DNA of 64,000 nucleotides from Mycobacterium sp. SM1 (GCF_018361265.1 NZ_JAFLNH010000001.1:558001-622000), one strand, 5' to 3'. Positions 46,194 to 56,553 are shown, numbered from the stretch's first letter. Notes: generated from the sequence alone by a model not told the origin. Numbers and translations: made by a program.

Positions 46194-48815
46194 CTAGGCG
46201 CCTAGTTCGATCCGGTGTGCGCCCCGCACACCGTCGTAGCGGCCGGGCGTGCACGTCAGCACGATCACTTGTCCCTGGCCGCCCATCATGTCGAACACCT
46301 CTCCCATCTTGGCCAACCGATCCGGGTCGGTGAAGCCCAGGGCATCGTCGATCAGCACCGGAACGGTGTCCTCCTTGGCGATCAGCGCGGCTCCGGCCAG
46401 GCGCACCAGGATACCGAGTTGCTCCTTTGCGCCGTCCGACAACGACTCGTAGGGAACCGTTCGGCCATCAAGGGTTCGGGTAAGGATACGCAGATTGCCG
46501 TCGATGTCGACCTCGAAGGTGGGCCCAAATACCACCCGGCCCAGACGCTGCAGCTCAGCGCGGAACGGTTCGACGTAGCGCAGCCGGGTGATATCGCGGT
46601 GGCGTGCCATCACCGAGCGCAACAGCTCGGCGGCCCGGGCGCGCCGGCGCACCCGGGTGTACTCGTCGGCAGCGTGTTCCCGCTCGCTTTCCGCGGCGTC
46701 GAGCTTGCCCTTGCGTCCTTGGGTGCCCAACACCGCGAGCTCGACGCTGAGTTCCTGCAGCGCCCGGGAAACTTCGTCGTGACGGGCACGCACCGCCTCG
46801 ACCGCCTTGGCGGCCTCAGCCAGTTCGTCAGCTACCGCGTCAGGCGCTGCGGCCTCCAGGAGCTCGGACAACCCGGCGACGCGCTGGCGCGCGGTTTGCG
46901 CTGCCCGCATCTCGGCGTCCGCCGCGCACGCTAGCTCCTCGTCACTGACCGCCGCGCGCTGCTGGGCCAGCCGCTCGGCGATCGCATCCAACTCAGCACG
47001 CTGAGCCGCCACCTTGTCCTGTAAAAGCATTGCGTAGGTGGATTTCTCAGTTAGGCTGCGGGCCGCCGCGGCCGCGGCCTGGCGGCGCTTCTCGCACTCC
47101 GCGTCGGCAACGACGCGAGCCACCTCGGCCGCGTTAAGCTCGGCGTGGGCGGCGGCGGCATCGATCGTGCAGGCGTCGGGCCCCTCCGGCAGACCGGCGC
47201 GCGCCCGCGCCAGCCTTGATCGCAGCTGCTCGACCTGATCGTCGCCACACAGCCCGGCCAGGGTCGCGGCCAGCTGCTCGCGGCGGCTCTGTAGGTCGTG
47301 ACGGCGCTGGCCGGCGCGCCTTGCGGCGGCCACGTCGCTGACCTCGCCGGCGGCCAGGGCGCTGGCCAGCTCCTGTTGTGCCGCATCATATTTGGCCTGA
47401 ATGTCCAGCACTGTCGCACCCGGGGTAACCCGCGCGGTCAGGACACCGGGAACCTGGAACTCGGTCGGGGCGGTGATCGTCGTCGACCAGCTCCGGCCGG
47501 CCGGCAACAACATCTGCTGGCGCTCGGCGCTGAGTTCGATGTCGGCGACGGCGGTGATTTCCACTGTCGCCGCGATCGCCGCAAGCTGCGCTTGGGCGCG
47601 ATCGACCGCGGCCGCGGCGTTTTCGATCCGCTGCGCGAGGTCATCGGTGAGTGCGATAGCCGAGAGCTCGCCGCTGATGCGATCACAGTCACGCTGGACG
47701 GCCTCGATCTTGGCCAGCCGGGCACTCAACCGGTCGGCCTCGTCGCGAGCGCACAGCCGCTCGATGACGCCACGGGTGGACTCGAGGCGTCGTTGCGCGG
47801 CCGCGAGCGTCTCGGCAGCCTGCTCAAGCGCGGCATCGGCCGCGGCGGCAACCTCCCGCGCGGTGGACTGCGAATCGGCGGCCTCGTTCGCTTGGGCCTG
47901 CAGGGCGGCAAGCGTCGCGGCGCGGGTGTCGACCTCCGCTTGCAGACGACGCCGCTCGGCGTGCGCGACCGTCGCCGCGGTGCTGGTCGCGTCCGCGGCG
48001 GCGGCGATCAGCCGGGCGTCGTGGAGTTCCGCGGTGAGCTCGGCCACCTTCGCGGCGGCCGCTTGCGCCGCCCGGTGCCGGGCGTCGGCATCGCGTTGCT
48101 GTCGCGACAGCTCGGCGAGCTCATCGCTTAGGACGGCGTGCCGACGCACCCGATCGTCGATTTCGGCGACCGCCGCGGCCCACCGGGCCACCTCGTCTTC
48201 GGCGGCGGCCAGCCGAGAGATCGCCGCGGCCCAGTCGCCGCTGGGACGGCCGGTCGGGGTGAAATAGCGCGCATACTCGGCCTCGATCCGCTCGATGAGC
48301 AACGGCTCAGACCCGGAAAGCGTGCCAGCGTCACCGGCGGCAACATCGAGCGCACGCGAGAGTGCTTCGCAGCCGGACAGATCCACTGCAGCGGTCGACG
48401 CGGCCTGCAGCACCCGCTGGGCGCGCCAGAGCTCGATGTCGACCGTTTCGGCCAGCATCGCTTGCACCCGCTCGTGCGCCTCGTCGCCGGTCAGCTGCTC
48501 GCGGCGCGGCGCCAGCACGGTAAGCCGCGTCTCACACCTCTTGTGGAACCGCTTGTGGTAAACAAAATGATAACGGCCGCAGCTTATTTCGGCCGTGACT
48601 TCGGATCCGACGTCGGCGTGGGTGGGCTTGACCTGCTTGACTTCCTTTCTCGTGGAGCGATCCTTGGACTCCAGCAGCAGGTCCAGCGCCTCGATCATCG
48701 ACGACTTGCCGATCTCGTTGGCGCCGGATACCACCACCACGCCGTGGTCCGGGAACTCGATCTCCCGGTGGGCGATGCCCCGGTAATTCGTCACGACCAG
48801 CCGGTGCAGCCTCAT
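46194..48815 (-). CDS. SbcC/RecF-like coiled-coil ATPase (Rv1278 homologue)
   Basis: An 873-residue AAA_23-type protein. The N-terminal Walker A is VVSGANEIGKSSMIEALDLLLES (about 28-50); the middle 500 residues are an Ala/Arg/Glu-rich coiled coil; the C-terminal half has the ABC-like signature ESLSDGAKEQLGILVRLAG and Walker B DTVPVLIDDALGFTDPDR. This is the SMC-like architecture of SbcC/Rad50, though no CxxC zinc hook is evident. It overlaps the metallophosphoesterase gene by 4 bp, so the two probably act as a nuclease complex on DNA ends. Confidence 0.88.
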   Translation of the reverse strand: MRLHRLVVTNYRGIAHREIEFPDHGVVVVSGANEIGKSSMIEALDLLLESKDRSTRKEVKQVKPTHADVGSEVTAEISCGRYHFVYHKRFHKRCETRLTVLAPRREQLTGDEAHERVQAMLAETVDIELWRAQRVLQAASTAAVDLSGCEALSRALDVAAGDAGTLSGSEPLLIERIEAEYARYFTPTGRPSGDWAAAISRLAAAEDEVARWAAAVAEIDDRVRRHAVLSDELAELSRQQRDADARHRAAQAAAAKVAELTAELHDARLIAAAADATSTAATVAHAERRRLQAEVDTRAATLAALQAQANEAADSQSTAREVAAAADAALEQAAETLAAAQRRLESTRGVIERLCARDEADRLSARLAKIEAVQRDCDRISGELSAIALTDDLAQRIENAAAAVDRAQAQLAAIAATVEITAVADIELSAERQQMLLPAGRSWSTTITAPTEFQVPGVLTARVTPGATVLDIQAKYDAAQQELASALAAGEVSDVAAARRAGQRRHDLQSRREQLAATLAGLCGDDQVEQLRSRLARARAGLPEGPDACTIDAAAAHAELNAAEVARVVADAECEKRRQAAAAAARSLTEKSTYAMLLQDKVAAQRAELDAIAERLAQQRAAVSDEELACAADAEMRAAQTARQRVAGLSELLEAAAPDAVADELAEAAKAVEAVRARHDEVSRALQELSVELAVLGTQGRKGKLDAAESEREHAADEYTRVRRRARAAELLRSVMARHRDITRLRYVEPFRAELQRLGRVVFGPTFEVDIDGNLRILTRTLDGRTVPYESLSDGAKEQLGILVRLAGAALIAKEDTVPVLIDDALGFTDPDRLAKMGEVFDMMGGQGQVIVLTCTPGRYDGVRGAHRIELGA

Positions 48816-49963
48816 GCCGCCCCCCCGCCGGCGAGCCGCAACAGCAGCGCCAGCGCCGCCTGGGCGTCGTCGGCGGCCTCGGCATCGCTCGCGCGCGCCA
48901 TCGCCACCAGCTCGTCGACGGCCGTGGCGGCGAACCCCCCGATGCCCAGATCGCTGAACTCGCCGTCGGCCGGGACTACCGCCAGGTCGGTGTGGCGCTC
49001 CCAGGCGCCCAGCCAGGCGAACAACCGCGCGTACTTATCCAGGCAGGCCTCCAGCGCGGCGCGATCGGTGACCGTCAGTGAACCGGTCAGGGCCAAGCGG
49101 ATCACGGTGCGATCCTTGTCGGTCAGCGAGTCCAGACTCAGATCCAGGTCGGTGATGTCACGGCTGTTGTCCACCCGGCGACGCAGGGTGAGGAAACGCC
49201 AGCGCCCGACATGGCGGACATCGACGGTGACGGAGCGACCCGGATCGATGTCGTCGATGTCGACGACCAGGACATGGCCGGGGTGCGGTTCGATGTCGTC
49301 GAAGTTGGTCACTTCCGGAGTGCCGGCATACCACACCCGGCCGCCGCCATCGACCTGGGTGACCGAGTGTTTGTCACCCAGCGCAACATAGTGAACGGCG
49401 CCACGGGACAGCGCGTTCTCGACTGCGGCCAGCCGGATCAGCGCGGGCCTGCCCGGATCGGGGTCCAGCACGTCGACGCCGCCGTGGGCGACCAGCACCC
49501 GGGTGACACCGTCGGCCGGCAAACCCTCGAGCACGCCGGCGACCAGGTCGGTGGTGGGCGCCTTGGACCGCCACGGCGCGGCGACGATCTGCAACCCGGG
49601 CCGCACGTCGTAGACCCCCGCCCGATCCAGCACCATGACATTGCCCGGGCATTCGGCGGTGAACAGCGCGCCGGTGTATACCGATGATGCGTCCAGCGGA
49701 TCGTGGTTGCCGGGCAACAAGTAGACCGGAATACCGATGGCGCGCATGGCTTCCAGGGACTGGCTGATCACCTGGGGGGCGAGCTGGTTGTGTTCGAAGA
49801 CGTCGCCGGCGACCACGACGAACTCCGCCCCCACCTCAGCGGCCAGTGGGCCCAGCCCGGCCACCGCCTCGCGGCGGGCGGCGGAGTACCGCGGCTGAGC
49901 ATCACCGGTAAGGAAGTGCCGGGTCATGCCCAGCTGCCAGTCGGCGGTGTGCACAAATCGCAT
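48812..49963 (-). CDS. SbcD/Mre11-like metallophosphoesterase (Rv1277 homologue)
   Basis: A 383-residue calcineurin-fold nuclease. Metal motifs in order: HTADWQLG (about 5-12), VVAGDVFEHNQ, LLPGNHDPLD, LVAHGGVDV and YVALGDKHSVTQ. This order is that of SbcD/Mre11. It precedes and overlaps the SbcC-like gene, the classic pairing for double-strand-end and hairpin processing. The partner in M. tuberculosis is annotated longer (417 residues from memory), so an upstream start is possible, though none with a good Shine-Dalgarno is seen. Confidence 0.9.
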   Translation of the reverse strand: MRFVHTADWQLGMTRHFLTGDAQPRYSAARREAVAGLGPLAAEVGAEFVVVAGDVFEHNQLAPQVISQSLEAMRAIGIPVYLLPGNHDPLDASSVYTGALFTAECPGNVMVLDRAGVYDVRPGLQIVAAPWRSKAPTTDLVAGVLEGLPADGVTRVLVAHGGVDVLDPDPGRPALIRLAAVENALSRGAVHYVALGDKHSVTQVDGGGRVWYAGTPEVTNFDDIEPHPGHVLVVDIDDIDPGRSVTVDVRHVGRWRFLTLRRRVDNSRDITDLDLSLDSLTDKDRTVIRLALTGSLTVTDRAALEACLDKYARLFAWLGAWERHTDLAVVPADGEFSDLGIGGFAATAVDELVAMARASDAEAADDAQAALALLLRLAGGGAA

Positions 49964-50129
49964 CCCCGAAGCCCTCCCGACATTGCTCGGCTCTCACGGC
50001 AAGGCGAGTGTAGGTCTGGGTGCCGACAAGTCCGGGGATCTTGGCCGGCAGGTCTGACGCTCGTCGCAGCCGCTTGTCGCAGCGCGGCGCCCTGGCCATC
50101 CGCACCGCTCAAGCTCTAAGGTGGGCGCC

Positions 50130-50636
50130 GTGGGCGATCGCCACCACACCCTGCTGCTGCTGCGGCATGCTAAGTCGGCCTGGCCGGAGGGGGTGGTCGA
50201 CCGGGACCGGCCGTTGGCGCCCCGCGGGGTCCGGGAAGCCGGGCTAGCCGGTGAGTGGCTGCGCGCCAACTTCCCCCGCATCGACCGTGTGCTGTGCTCC
50301 ACGGCCACACGCGCCCGTGAGACGTGGGCCCGCGCCGCGATCCAGGCGCCGGTGCGCTTTGTCGAGCGGCTCTATGGCGCCAGTCCCGAGACGGTGATCG
50401 ACGAGCTCAACCGCGTCGAGGAACAAGTGAACAGCCTGCTTGTCATCGGGCACGAGCCCACGACGTCAGCAGTGGCACTTCGCCTGGGCGGGGCTGAGGG
50501 CACCGATAACGGCGTCGTCGAGCGTGTCTCGGCGAAGTTTCCGACGTCGGCGATCGCCGTCTTGCAGGTGCCAGGCCGTTGGCAAGACCTCCACTGGGGC
50601 GGTGCTGCGCTGGTCGGCTTCCACGTGCCGCGCTAA
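50130..50636 (+). CDS. SixA-like histidine phosphatase (Rv1276c homologue)
   Basis: A 168-residue single-domain histidine phosphatase. The catalytic motif is LLLLRHAKSAW (about 9-19; His forms the phospho-intermediate), and the second His is in LLVIGHEPTTSAV (about 108). The RHAK variant is that of SixA phosphohistidine phosphatases. The GTG at 50130 has AAGGTGG at the right distance; the GTG at 50121 is an alternative. It is divergent from the SbcD-like gene and convergent with the lipoproteins. Confidence 0.88.
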   Translation: MGDRHHTLLLLRHAKSAWPEGVVDRDRPLAPRGVREAGLAGEWLRANFPRIDRVLCSTATRARETWARAAIQAPVRFVERLYGASPETVIDELNRVEEQVNSLLVIGHEPTTSAVALRLGGAEGTDNGVVERVSAKFPTSAIAVLQVPGRWQDLHWGGAALVGFHVPR

Positions 50637-50735
50637 GGCGTGTCGAATTGTCGCCGCACCCCAAAGCCGTCCCCGAGGCCGTCCCCAAAGCCGTGACGGT
50701 GGCCGCGGTCAGAAGCCGCAGCGGTGTTGCCGACG

Positions 50736-51296
50736 TTAAGAGTTGGTCGCGAGGGTCAGCTCCATGAGCTTGATGGCCTGCCCGCACGCGTCGATTCCGG
50801 GCGCCTGCGGATTGATCCACCAGCCAACCACGCCCGCGGCATCGCTGGCGACACCGCAGGAGCCGTTGGCGTCGTTCGGCCGCATGACGATCGAGTCCAC
50901 ACCCGCAATGGAACGGCTCTCGATCTGGTATTTGTAAAACACGGCGACCTTGCGCTCGTTGTTCAAGCTGCCCTGTTCGAACCAAAACCGGGTGATGTCG
51001 ATGAGACCCGCCGGGTTGGCCGCTTGCCACCGGCAGATCGCGCCGACGAACGTGCTCTGGATGTCGAGCGGGTCGGCGCCCACGGTTTTGGCCAGGATGT
51101 CTGTGGTCAGCACCTCGCATTCCTTGAGCAGGTTCGGGTACTGCTGCTCGGAATTCTGGTTGCGTGGAACACCGGCTCCCCCCGCCTTGACCGGATTGCC
51201 CGCGACCGACCGCGAGCATCCAACCGCCACCGCCAGCGCGCTGATCGCAATCACCGCCGCGGCACGTATTCTTCCCCGGCGCACCGAATGCGTCAT
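50736..51296 (-). CDS. lprC: DUF3558 lipoprotein LprC
   Basis: A 186-residue lipoprotein: signal peptide RRGRIRAAAVIAISALAVAVGC with the lipidated Cys about position 27, then a DUF3558 domain with paired cysteines (KECEVL, AICRWQ, GSCGVA, DACGQA). Such proteins are surface lipoproteins of mycobacteria with unknown function. The ATG at 51296 overlaps the lprB stop by 4 bp. The homologue is Rv1275. Confidence 0.85.
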   Translation of the reverse strand: MTHSVRRGRIRAAAVIAISALAVAVGCSRSVAGNPVKAGGAGVPRNQNSEQQYPNLLKECEVLTTDILAKTVGADPLDIQSTFVGAICRWQAANPAGLIDITRFWFEQGSLNNERKVAVFYKYQIESRSIAGVDSIVMRPNDANGSCGVASDAAGVVGWWINPQAPGIDACGQAIKLMELTLATNS

Positions 51297-51844
51297 TTCG
51301 CGTTCGCGATCGACTGTCGCGTCAGTTGCTTGGCGACGTCGCAGGGATCCGGGAACGGTTTCTGACTGAAGCTCACCGACCATTCGATGAAGTCGTCGTT
51401 GAACTGGATTCCGATCTCGCACAGCGAATCGCCCAAAGTGGGCTCGCTACCGATGGCGATGAAACCACCGTGGCCGTCGATGTTGATGTCCTCGACACTG
51501 GTCCGCGAGAGCTCCTCGGTCTTGCGTTCCCGCCCGATCGGGCTGCCCCGATACCAGGAGAAGGAAAAATGCGGGCCGAGGATGCCGCCGCCCGCGAGCC
51601 ACTGACAGCCCACGGTGTTCTGCGCGGTGTTGACCAGCCCGGTCACCTTGGTCAGGTCCGTCACCGTCTGGTCGCTGATGCCCCCGCATGGGGGGAACAT
51701 CGGCCCGTGGTGGCCTTCCGCAGACGCCGGGGCGGACGACGGCGTCTGCTGGGCTTGGTGGGAACCGGAATGAGAGCACGCGGCAACCAGCGGAATCACG
51801 GTCGCGGCCGCCAGCGCCAGCGCCGTCACGTCTCGCCGCGCCAT
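51293..51844 (-). CDS. lprB: DUF3558 lipoprotein LprB
   Basis: A 183-residue lipoprotein: signal ARRDVTALALAAATVIPLVAAC with lipobox VAAC, a Ser/Pro/Gln linker, then a DUF3558 domain (PPCGGISDQTV, TVGCQWLAGG, DSLCEIGIQFND, PDPCDVAKQL). The ATG at 51844 has an AGGAGG Shine-Dalgarno. It forms an overlapping pair with lprC and is divergent from the ABC exporter. The homologue is Rv1274. Confidence 0.86.
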   Translation of the reverse strand: MARRDVTALALAAATVIPLVAACSHSGSHQAQQTPSSAPASAEGHHGPMFPPCGGISDQTVTDLTKVTGLVNTAQNTVGCQWLAGGGILGPHFSFSWYRGSPIGRERKTEELSRTSVEDINIDGHGGFIAIGSEPTLGDSLCEIGIQFNDDFIEWSVSFSQKPFPDPCDVAKQLTRQSIANAK

Positions 51845-51999
51845 CACACCCGCCTCCTGCTCGTCACACGTTGCACTGTAGCGGCAGCCCGGAAGGTCAA
51901 CCACCGACGGACCTGAGCAGGGCTTTCGCCAGCGCGCACGGCACACCGGGCGCAAGCCGTGCAGTGACCGGCGGCAACCGGATGTGCGACAGTTACCAG

Positions 52000-53745
52000 A
52001 TGGTCCTGGCACTGCTGCGCCAGTACGTGCGGCCGTACCGGCGGTTGGTGGCGGTCATGATGGTGCTGCAGCTGATCAGCACCTTGGCGTCGTTGTATCT
52101 TCCGACGGTCAACGCGGTGGTCATCGACGACGGCGTCGCCAAGGGCAACACCGCCATCATCGTGAAACTCGGGGGGGTGATGCTCGGCGTCACCGGGCTG
52201 CAGGCGCTGTGCGCGGTCGGGGCCGTTTACTTCGGCTCCCGCACCGCGACGGGATTCGGCCGGGATCTGCGCTCGGCGATGTTTCATCACATCATCACCT
52301 TCTCCGAGCAAGAGACCGCGCGGTTCGGCGCGCCGTCGCTGTTGACCCGCACCACCAACGACGTCCGCCAGATCCAGTTCCTGGTCCATATGTCGGGCAC
52401 CGTGTTCGTCGCCGCGCCGATCATGTGCATCGGCGGGATTGTGATGGCCCTGCGTCAGGACGCCGGGTTGTCGTGGCTGCTGCTGGTAAGCGTTCCGGTA
52501 CTGATCGTGGCCAATTACTGCATCATCGCCCGCACCCTGCCGATCTTTCGGCGCATGCAACAGCTGATCGACGCCGTCAACCGGGTGCTGCGCAACCAAC
52601 TGGCCGGTGTGCGGGTGGTTAGGGCATTCGCCCAGGAACCTTTCGAACGCCGGCGGTTCGCCGCCGTCAATGCCGCGCTGTCGGACACGGCGCTGAGCGC
52701 GGGCAACTGGCAGGCATTGATGCCGGTGGTGACGACCCTGACCATCAACTTCTCCAGCGTCGCGCTGCTCTGGGTCGGCGGCCTGCGCATCGATTCCGGC
52801 CGGGTGCAGATCGGCTCGCTGATCGCCTTTCTCGCCTATTTCATGCAGATCTTGATGGCGGTGCTGATGGCGACGATGCTGCTGGCGGTGCTGCCGCGGG
52901 CAACGGTGTGCGCCGAACGGATTGGGGACGTGCTCCGTGCCCGTCCCGCCGTCGCAACCCCGCGAAAGCCCTCGTTCCCGCCGCGCGGGGTGAGCGGTGA
53001 GGTGTGCCTGGATCGGGCCACCTTCCGCCATCCCGGTGCTGATCGTCCGGTGCTGCAAAATGTTTCACTGACCGCACTGCCCGGAACCACCACCGCGATC
53101 GTTGGCGCCACCGGTTCGGGCAAGTCGACACTGTTATCGCTGATCTGTCGGCTGCGTGATGTGACCGCGGGCGCGGTTCGTATCGATGGCGTGGATGTCC
53201 GCGACTACGACATCGAGCGATTGTGGGAGGCGATCGGGCTGGTGCCCCAGCGTGGCTATCTATTCTCCGGCACCGTCGCCGACAATTTGCGTTACGGCAA
53301 AGCCGACGCCACCGATGCCGAGATGTGGGAAGCCCTGCGCGTGGCGGCCGCCGACGGGTTTGTCCGCGCACACGATGATGGCCTGCAGATGCGTGTGGCC
53401 CAGGGCGGGATCAACTTCTCCGGTGGGCAACGACAGCGATTGGCGATCGCGCGAGCCGTGATTCGCCGTCCGGCGATCTATCTGTTTGACGATGCATTTT
53501 CCGCGCTTGATGTGCACACCGATGCGCGGGTTCGCGCGTCACTGCGGGAGATCTCTGCGAATTCAACAGTTATTATTGTTGCACAACGTATTTCAACTAT
53601 CACGCAGGCCGATCAAGTGGTCGTCGTCGACGACGGGCGGGTCGTCGGGAGGGGTACCCACGAGTCCCTGCTGGCCGATTGTGCGACATATGCCCAGTTC
53701 GTCGAGTCGCAGTCACTGGGCGCCCGGGTGGGGGGCCAGCCGTGA
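52000..53745 (+). CDS. ABC exporter half-transporter with degenerate ATPase site (Rv1273c homologue)
   Basis: A 581-residue half-transporter: six-helix type IV exporter domain (about 1-310) and an NBD (about 335-575). Walker A is GATGSGKST and the signature FSGGQRQRL, but Walker B ends [10 protein letters not shown] (Asp in place of the catalytic Glu) and the H-loop is VAQRIST (Gln for His), so its own site cannot hydrolyse ATP normally. The start is taken at [13 protein letters not shown] to match M. tuberculosis; ATG 51982 is an alternative. It overlaps the partner gene by 4 bp. Confidence 0.92.
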   Translation: MVLALLRQYVRPYRRLVAVMMVLQLISTLASLYLPTVNAVVIDDGVAKGNTAIIVKLGGVMLGVTGLQALCAVGAVYFGSRTATGFGRDLRSAMFHHIITFSEQETARFGAPSLLTRTTNDVRQIQFLVHMSGTVFVAAPIMCIGGIVMALRQDAGLSWLLLVSVPVLIVANYCIIARTLPIFRRMQQLIDAVNRVLRNQLAGVRVVRAFAQEPFERRRFAAVNAALSDTALSAGNWQALMPVVTTLTINFSSVALLWVGGLRIDSGRVQIGSLIAFLAYFMQILMAVLMATMLLAVLPRATVCAERIGDVLRARPAVATPRKPSFPPRGVSGEVCLDRATFRHPGADRPVLQNVSLTALPGTTTAIVGATGSGKSTLLSLICRLRDVTAGAVRIDGVDVRDYDIERLWEAIGLVPQRGYLFSGTVADNLRYGKADATDAEMWEALRVAAADGFVRAHDDGLQMRVAQGGINFSGGQRQRLAIARAVIRRPAIYLFDDAFSALDVHTDARVRASLREISANSTVIIVAQRISTITQADQVVVVDDGRVVGRGTHESLLADCATYAQFVESQSLGARVGGQP

Positions 53746-55697
53746 CCGTGCCAGTGCGCGGGGCCGTCTCGACCTCCACGGAGCGCTCTCGCGACTTCAC
53801 CGGCTCGGTGATACGCCTGTTGAGACGCCTTATCCCGCAACGTGGGCTGGCCTGCGCGGTAGTCGCCCTGTCGATGGCCGGGATCGCTATCGGGGTGATT
53901 GTGCCGCGCGTCCTGGGTCATGCCACCGACCTGTTGTTCAACGGGGTGATCGGTCGGCGGTTGCCGCCCGGTGCGACCAAAGAGCAAGCCGTGGCCGCGG
54001 CCCGCGCCCGCGGCGAGGACACCTTCGCCGACTTGCTCTCCCGGATGAACGTGAGGCCGGGACATGGCGTGGACTTCGCCGCACTAGGCCACACACTGGC
54101 GTTTGCGTTGACGTTGTATCTTTTTGGCGCACTGTTACTTTGGCTGCAGAGCCGGATACTCAACGTTACCGTGCAACGGACCATGAGGGCGCTTCGCGGC
54201 GATGTCGAAGACAAAGTGCACCGGTTGCCGCTGTCCTACTTCGATGGCCGGCAGCGCGGTGAGCTGTTGAGCCGGGTGACTAACGATATCGACAACATCC
54301 AGACGTCGATCTCGATCACCGTCAGCCAGCTGCTGACCACGGTAGTTACCGTGCTGGCCGTACTGGTGATGATGATGTCGATCTCACCGCTGCTCGCCGG
54401 CATCACGCTGCTGAGCGTGCCGCTGTCGGTGGCGGTGACCCGGGCGATCGCCCGGCGTTCGCAACGGCTTTTCGTCGCGCAGTGGACCAACACCGGCCGG
54501 CTTAACGCCCACATCGAGGAAACCTACAGCGGTTTCACGGTGGTGAAGACGTTCGGTCACCGGGCCAAGGCGCAAGAGCAGTTCCGCAGGCTCAACGATG
54601 ACGTGTACCACGCCGGCTTCGGTGCTCAGCTCGTCTCCGGTCTGCTATCACCGGCGGCGATGTTCATCGGCAACCTCAGCTACGTCGCGGTGGCGGTAGT
54701 GGGCGGGCTGCAGGTGGCAACCGGCCAGATCACCTTGGGCAGCATCCAGGCTTTCATCCAATATGTGCGCCAGTTCAACCAGCCGCTGACCCAGCTGGCG
54801 ACAATGTATAACACCTTGCAATCCGGGATGGCCAGCGCCGAACGGGTTTTCGAATTCCTGGACGAGCCCGAGGAGGCTCCGGACCGGGCCGTGGCGCTGC
54901 CGTCGCCCAACGGTCAGCGACCGCGCGGCGACGATGCGGGCCAGCCAGCGGCCCGAGGAGGAGCCGCGCCACCCAACCCCAGCGGCCGGGTGGAGTTCCG
55001 CCACGTGAGCTTCGCCTATCGCACCGGAACACCGGTGATCCGGGACCTGTCCCTGATCGCCGAGCCTGGAAGCACGGTCGCGATCGTCGGGCCGACGGGT
55101 GCCGGCAAGACCACGCTGGTGAACCTGCTGATGCGCTTCTACGAAGTCGACTCCGGTCAGATTCTTATCGACGGTGTCGATATCGCATCAGTGAGCCGGC
55201 ATTCGCTGCGCTCCCGTATCGGGATGGTCTTGCAGGACACCTGGTTGTTTGACGGGACGATCGCGGAGAACATCGCCTACGGGCGGCCGGATGCTAGCGA
55301 GGGCGAGGTGGTGCAGGCCGCCAGGGCCGCACACGTGGACCGATTTGTGCACACCCTTCCGGAGGGTTACCAGACCCGGGTCAGCGACGACGGCGCCAAC
55401 ATCAGCGCCGGTGAGAAACAACTGATCACGATCGCGCGGGCGTTTCTCGCCCGCCCGCAGCTGCTGATCCTCGACGAGGCGACCAGCTCGGTGGATACCC
55501 GCACCGAATCATTGATTGCGCAAGCCACCCATGAACTGCGCCGCGATCGTACCAGTTTTATTATCGCCCATCGGCTTTCGACTATCCGCGACGCGGACCT
55601 CATCCTGGTGATGCACTCCGGTCGGATCGTCGAGCAGGGCACCCACGCCGAGCTGCTGGCTCGGCGTGGCGCCTATTGGGAGATGGCGCGGGCTTAA
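53742..55697 (+). CDS. ABC exporter half-transporter with catalytic ATPase site (Rv1272c homologue)
   Basis: A 651-residue half-transporter with six membrane helices (the first loop after helix 1 is long and polar, residues about 75-120) and a C-terminal NBD (about 415-650). Walker A is GPTGAGKTT, Walker [13 protein letters not shown] and the H-loop IIAHRLST, all canonical, while the signature is ISAGEKQL in place of LSGGQ. The imperfect signature faces the degenerate site of the partner, the classic heterodimeric exporter asymmetry. The GTG start has a 4-bp overlap with the first gene. The substrate is unknown; drugs or lipids are usual in this family. Confidence 0.92.
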   Translation: MTVPVRGAVSTSTERSRDFTGSVIRLLRRLIPQRGLACAVVALSMAGIAIGVIVPRVLGHATDLLFNGVIGRRLPPGATKEQAVAAARARGEDTFADLLSRMNVRPGHGVDFAALGHTLAFALTLYLFGALLLWLQSRILNVTVQRTMRALRGDVEDKVHRLPLSYFDGRQRGELLSRVTNDIDNIQTSISITVSQLLTTVVTVLAVLVMMMSISPLLAGITLLSVPLSVAVTRAIARRSQRLFVAQWTNTGRLNAHIEETYSGFTVVKTFGHRAKAQEQFRRLNDDVYHAGFGAQLVSGLLSPAAMFIGNLSYVAVAVVGGLQVATGQITLGSIQAFIQYVRQFNQPLTQLATMYNTLQSGMASAERVFEFLDEPEEAPDRAVALPSPNGQRPRGDDAGQPAARGGAAPPNPSGRVEFRHVSFAYRTGTPVIRDLSLIAEPGSTVAIVGPTGAGKTTLVNLLMRFYEVDSGQILIDGVDIASVSRHSLRSRIGMVLQDTWLFDGTIAENIAYGRPDASEGEVVQAARAAHVDRFVHTLPEGYQTRVSDDGANISAGEKQLITIARAFLARPQLLILDEATSSVDTRTESLIAQATHELRRDRTSFIIAHRLSTIRDADLILVMHSGRIVEQGTHAELLARRGAYWEMARA

Positions 55698-55824
55698 CTC
55701 GGACTTAGGCCGGGATTAGGTCTGACTTAGGTCGGACTTCGGTCTCCACACCCGGAGCTCCTGGGCCCCGACATGCAGGTCGGCTACACTGCCCGGCACG
55801 TGGCACTGCGGTATGCAACGACTT

Positions 55825-56391
55825 CTATAGCTCCGGTCCCTGCGCGCGCAGGTCGTCGACCTTTTCCATCGCCTCACGAAGCTTTGCCAGCCATTCCTGG
55901 GTGTGCTCACCGACCAGCTTGACCGCCCAGGCGAGCGCATCGGAGCGCGACCTCGCGACGCCCGCATCGACCAAGGTGTCGAGCACTTGACGCTCAGGCT
56001 GCCGCAAGCGAGTCATCACCGGTACCGCGATATGCGTGAACAGAATTCGCTCACCGCCAACCTCGACGCCCCAGGAAACCTTGCGGCCGTAGCGTTCTTG
56101 CGCCTCATCGGCGATGGCCATTCGCTCGGGCCGGGTTTCCTCGCGGAATCGGGAGACTCGGCCCGACGCGCGGGCCTTGCTTTGTTCGTGTCCGGAGCTG
56201 TCGGGTTCGGGCAGCTTGCCAATGACCGTGATCTCCTCACGGTCGACGATCACCGTCGGGTCGCCGTCAAACCAGCCGTCGGGCAGGCGCCCGGCGAACC
56301 AATCCGCCGCGTCGCTGGCGTCGGGTTGGTGCGCTTGCTGCCAGCCGCCGGGGCGGCCACATCCCCGCCCATACATATGGTGATGCGCCAT
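55825..56391 (-). CDS. Conserved actinobacterial protein in the Rv1265 (abmR) position
   Basis: A 188-residue soluble protein. Residues about 30-65 hold LPDGWFDGDPTVIVDREEITVIGKLPEP, a conserved beta-rich segment; a basic middle part follows (SRFREETRPERMAIADEAQERYGRKVSWGV); the C-terminal helices (LDTLVDAGVARSRSDALAWAVKLVGEHTQEWLAKLREAMEKV) resemble a ribbon-helix-helix-like segment. I do not recognise a named family. It lies beyond the sRNA and cyclase genes exactly where M. tuberculosis has Rv1265, the ATP-binding regulator AbmR of the sRNA Mcr11; that identity is inferred from synteny. Its start is preceded by a palindromic promoter region. Confidence 0.75.
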   Translation of the reverse strand: MAHHHMYGRGCGRPGGWQQAHQPDASDAADWFAGRLPDGWFDGDPTVIVDREEITVIGKLPEPDSSGHEQSKARASGRVSRFREETRPERMAIADEAQERYGRKVSWGVEVGGERILFTHIAVPVMTRLRQPERQVLDTLVDAGVARSRSDALAWAVKLVGEHTQEWLAKLREAMEKVDDLRAQGPEL

Positions 56392-56398
56392 GATTACA

Positions 56399-56419
56399 TT
56401 ATTACAGGTTTACAACCTG
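56399..56419 (-). promoter_or_regulatory. Promoter with overlapping operator for the Rv1265-position gene
   Basis: On the minus strand TAATAA (56399-56404) ends 7 nt before the ATG at 56391, the spacing of a leaderless transcript. Immediately upstream is the perfect inverted repeat CAGGTTTACAACCTG (56405-56419, 6-bp arms, 3-bp spacer), where a bound repressor would block RNA polymerase. Confidence 0.5.
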
Positions 56420-56428
56420 ATACCAACG

Positions 56429-56449
56429 GCGTTCGCTCCCAGCGAACGC
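56429..56449. promoter_or_regulatory. Second inverted repeat in the Rv1265-position/sRNA intergenic region
   Basis: GCGTTCGCT (56429-56437) and AGCGAACGC (56441-56449) are perfect 9-bp arms around CCC. Relative to the inferred start at 56391 it covers about -38 to -58, an activator-type position. It could also form a hairpin if transcribed. Confidence 0.45.
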
Positions 56450-56553
56450 GATATGGTCGCCTGCGCCTCCCCACGATCACGACACCGCATGACACGGGAA
56501 GCACGATCGGGCACGCCAATGTAGGCGAGCTGGTGCCGGCCCGGCGAAAATCG

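Noticed and set aside
51844..53058. 404-codon frame opposite the first exporter subunit
   Set aside because: It is antisense to a clear ABC transporter. The His/Gln/Arg-rich composition is typical of the reverse complement of GC-rich genes.
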